Shown in pieces: positions 61,855 through 64,000 of a DNA stretch of 64,000 nt. Source of the DNA: Dinghuibacter silviterrae (GTDB lineage Bacteria; Bacteroidota; Bacteroidia; Chitinophagales; Chitinophagaceae). The notes beneath the pieces are model-generated. The model made no database searches. It was not told the DNA's origin and saw nothing but the letters and a program-made list of their open reading frames with translations. Every line of letters starts with the position of its first letter. The stretch's first letter is position 1. The stretch lies in the NCBI RefSeq assembly GCF_004366355.1, contig NZ_SODV01000002.1, forward strand, positions 62,001-126,000. Reading direction: 5' to 3'. The translations under genes were made by a program, and so were the position numbers.

Positions 61855-63117
61855 TTATCGGGTCTTCAGAATTGCACCCAGGGCTTCGTAGAGGAGATAT
61901 ACGTCCTCAAAGCTGTTGTACAGCGGGGCCGGCGAAAAACGGATCACGCCGGGGTCCCGGTAATCCGTGATGATCCCGGCGGCCGCCAGGGACTTTTGGA
62001 GCGCCGCGCCCTCGTAGTAGAAATAAACGGAAAGCTGGGCGCCGCGGGCCTCTTCGCGGCGGGGTGTGATGACCTCGAAGGCGCCGCCGGGTAGTTTTGT
62101 AAAGAGGTATTCCATATAACCGGTCAAGCGCAGGCTCTTGGCGCGAAGCCTGTCCAGACCGGCTTCCATAAAAAGTTCCAAAGAGGCTTCCAACCCGCCC
62201 ATCACGAGGGCGGCGGCGACGCTCAGGTTCCAGCCGTCGGCCCCTCTTTCGGGGGTGAAATCGGGCAGCATGTCAAAACGGGTATCCAGCCTGGAACCGC
62301 CCCAGCCGCCAAAGCGGGGAAAGGCCGGGTCCAGGGAAAAGCGTTCATGGATATACACCGCCCCGGCGGCGCCGGGTCCCCCGTTGAGGTATTTGTAGGA
62401 GCACCAGACGGCAAAGTCTACGTCCCAGTCGTGCAGTTGCATGGGCACGTTGCCCACGGCATGGGCCAGGTCATAGCCCGCCAGGGCGCCTACGGCATGA
62501 GCGGCGGCCGTGATGGTCTTCAAGTCGAAGTTTTGACCGGTATAATAGTTGACACCTCCGATGAGAACGACAGCCAGGGACGGTCCCGCCTGCCGGATCG
62601 CCTCCAGCAGGTCCTCCTCCCGGATGAGTTTTTCACCCGGCCGCGGTGCGACCTCTATCAGCGCCTCTTTTGGATCCAGGCCGTGGTGGATGGCCTGCGT
62701 CTGGGCAGCGTATTGATCGGAGGGGAAGGCGCCGGCTTCGAGGAGGATCTTGTACCGCTCCTGCGTGGGTCTGTAAAATGAGCACAACAACAGGTGCAGG
62801 TTCACGGTCAAGGTATTCATCACGCTGACCTCGTGGGGCAGCGCGCCGGTGAGGGCCGCCAGGGGAGCCTTGAAACGGTCGGCATAGTACATCCAGGGCG
62901 CGTCCCCGATCATGTAACCGCCTACGGCGTAGGTTTTCCAGGCGTTCATGACGCGGTGTACATAAGCCTCGGCCTTTTTCGGCTGTAACCCCAGCGAATT
63001 GCCGCAGAAGTATAAGGCGGGTGTATTTCCCGCCAGCGGGAAGTGGAATTGCGCACGAAAGTCTTTGAGTTCGTCGGCCCGGTCCTGGGAGAGGGCATAG
63101 TCAAGCGTGTCGTCCAT
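61855..63117 (-). CDS. kynU: Kynureninase
   Basis: 420 residues from the ATG at 63117; a TTG seven codons upstream is disfavoured. PLP lysine K242 lies in DFAVWCSYKYLNGGPGAAGAVYIH; other marks are ALYFCGNSLGLQPKKA, NTLTVNLHLLLCSFYRPT, and DLAHAVGNVPMQLHDWDVD. It cleaves kynurenine (or 3-hydroxykynurenine) to anthranilate (or 3-hydroxyanthranilate) plus alanine. No other kynurenine-pathway genes adjoin, so it may serve tryptophan breakdown or NAD synthesis. The possible -7 box upstream (TACATTGG) matches weakly. Confidence 0.95.
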   Translation of the reverse strand: MDDTLDYALSQDRADELKDFRAQFHFPLAGNTPALYFCGNSLGLQPKKAEAYVHRVMNAWKTYAVGGYMIGDAPWMYYADRFKAPLAALTGALPHEVSVMNTLTVNLHLLLCSFYRPTQERYKILLEAGAFPSDQYAAQTQAIHHGLDPKEALIEVAPRPGEKLIREEDLLEAIRQAGPSLAVVLIGGVNYYTGQNFDLKTITAAAHAVGALAGYDLAHAVGNVPMQLHDWDVDFAVWCSYKYLNGGPGAAGAVYIHERFSLDPAFPRFGGWGGSRLDTRFDMLPDFTPERGADGWNLSVAAALVMGGLEASLELFMEAGLDRLRAKSLRLTGYMEYLFTKLPGGAFEVITPRREEARGAQLSVYFYYEGAALQKSLAAAGIITDYRDPGVIRFSPAPLYNSFEDVYLLYEALGAILKTR

Positions 63118-63148
63118 GGGGAAGCTTTGGACGGCCAATGTACGACGA

Positions 63149-64000
63149 TCAGCTGATATTCACGGTGGCGAACTCATCGTGGAGAATGACGTCCACCGAT
63201 CCATCGCCGGATTTCCCGGAATACGTTTTCTGGAACATGTCGTGGTGCTTTTCTCCCTCTTTTATGGGATAATCGCTGCTGTTGTTCAGCGAACCGAAAT
63301 TGGTGAAGATGTCAAACCGGGCGGGGATGCCGGGCGCCAGTTTCAGGTTGAGGTGGGTGTAGGAGTTTTTGATCCGGAGGGTTTTGATGGCCGAAGTGAC
63401 CCGGACGTCCATCATATTGCAAAATTCGAAGTCCGCATCGATATGCCCCGAGACCTCGGACACGTCTGCCTTGGAGAATTTTACGGAGACATCCCCGTTG
63501 TCCTGGCCGTTGACGCTTTGTACGTGCGCTTTGCCGAATTCGATCTTTAACGATTTGACAGAGGCGAGGCGACCGGCTTCCAGGCTGCCGAAGCTGCTGG
63601 TCAGTTCTATAAGGCCGGTGTAGTCGGGTATGCTCGTGGACCCGAATTCGTTTTTCAACCGCAGGGTTTGGGCGGCGGGCATGTACACCGTATAGTCGAT
63701 GCTGAACTTCTGGTTGCGGTGGTGGTTGTGGTGTTCCTCTTCCGTGCCCAGGTCGGTCGCAAACGAAACGAGGTCTCCTTCACGGCTGTCCTTGATCTGG
63801 ATCCGGTTCAGGATCGTCTCGGCCTCGGCTTCCAGGGGAGCGCTGACTTTTATGTGTACGTCCACCTGGACCTCGCTTTTGTCCCAGGTATGAACGTCGA
63901 CTTTTCCAAACTTGTTGCTGATGGACACTTTGTCCGACGCGCTCAACGTATAGGACTTGGAATAGTCTTTTTCTTTGTCGGCCTGGTGACCCGCCACCAC
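63149..64000 (-). CDS. DUF4097-like protein, 3' part (5' end outside window)
   Basis: 283 codons are visible and the frame is open to the window edge, so the start lies beyond base 64000. The sequence is almost all short beta-strands arranged as a right-handed coil: KVSISNKFGKVDVHTWDKSEVQVDVHIKV, RLKNEFGSTSIPDYTGLIELTSSFGSLEAGRL, LKIEFGKAHVQSVNG and LRIKNSYTHLNLKL. This resembles the DUF4097/putative adhesin beta-helix family common in Bacteroidota, often near anti-sigma factor genes. A HHNHHR histidine patch occurs near the middle. Role unknown; 31 bases upstream of kynU. Confidence 0.75.
   Translation of the reverse strand: MVAGHQADKEKDYSKSYTLSASDKVSISNKFGKVDVHTWDKSEVQVDVHIKVSAPLEAEAETILNRIQIKDSREGDLVSFATDLGTEEEHHNHHRNQKFSIDYTVYMPAAQTLRLKNEFGSTSIPDYTGLIELTSSFGSLEAGRLASVKSLKIEFGKAHVQSVNGQDNGDVSVKFSKADVSEVSGHIDADFEFCNMMDVRVTSAIKTLRIKNSYTHLNLKLAPGIPARFDIFTNFGSLNNSSDYPIKEGEKHHDMFQKTYSGKSGDGSVDVILHDEFATVNIS

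Noticed and set aside
1-64000. tRNA, rRNA, CRISPR array, prophage or integrase
   Set aside because: Gaps between genes are short and were read through; none shows a cloverleaf, repeat-spacer pattern or phage/integrase gene.

Overview
The window looks like a chromosomal piece of a GC-rich Bacteroidota, most likely family Chitinophagaceae (an inference from content, not a database match). Supporting signs are a SusC/SusD/DUF1735 outer-membrane uptake set, a type III glutamine synthetase, a DUF3467 protein, many secreted Asp-box (BNR) propeller proteins, and promoters of the Bacteroidota type (-7 box TAnnTTTG). There are no tRNA or rRNA genes, no CRISPR array, no phage genes and no transposase. 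The gene order is that of ordinary housekeeping chromosome, tightly packed, with many 4-base ATGA stop/start overlaps.

Layout. 1-4.7 kb: 3' part of a SusC transporter, its SusD partner and a DUF1735 lipoprotein. 4.8 kb: a perfect 36-bp inverted repeat. 5-11 kb: DUF3467 protein, Ldh-family oxidoreductase, aspartate kinase, proline dehydrogenase, thyA-folA-methyltransferase. 11-21 kb: almost the whole tetrapyrrole pathway, hemA-C-D-E-F-B-L on the minus strand, diverging from hemH-hemG on the plus strand, which run on into the proton-pumping transhydrogenase genes pntAA-pntAB-pntB. 23.7-30 kb: a nitrogen module (type III glutamine synthetase, secreted unknown protein, beta-barrel porin, ammonium channel), with a second perfect 41-bp inverted repeat related to the first. 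30-43 kb: GlxA-type regulator, RNA methyltransferase, RNase H, LysM protein, fmt, NamZ-like muramidase, FKBP isomerase, pepT, SPFH protein, ExbB/ExbD, prmC, ribD, YigZ. 43-48.6 kb: CBM9-like protein, 3-hydroxyacyl-CoA dehydrogenase, Mrp ATPase, PaiB-like protein, pyrF. 48.8-61.8 kb: a TonB-dependent receptor and three consecutive giant Asp-box/VPS10-like proteins, one of them fused to a ferric-reductase-like haem membrane domain. 61.8-64 kb: kynureninase and a partial DUF4097-like protein.

The points most worth a second look are: (a) two roughly 100-bp hairpins sharing a 24-bp core while the rest of each stem differs but stays perfectly paired; (b) the in-frame join of a multi-helix haem membrane domain to a secreted propeller protein, with a complete signal peptide buried at the junction; (c) repeated placement of the -7 promoter box 4-7 bases before the start codon, including a 26-bp gap between prmC and ribD in which two opposite -7 boxes lie side by side; (d) the heme cluster fused to the transhydrogenase operon. 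All functional names rest on recognition of motifs and family likeness by eye; no search was run.
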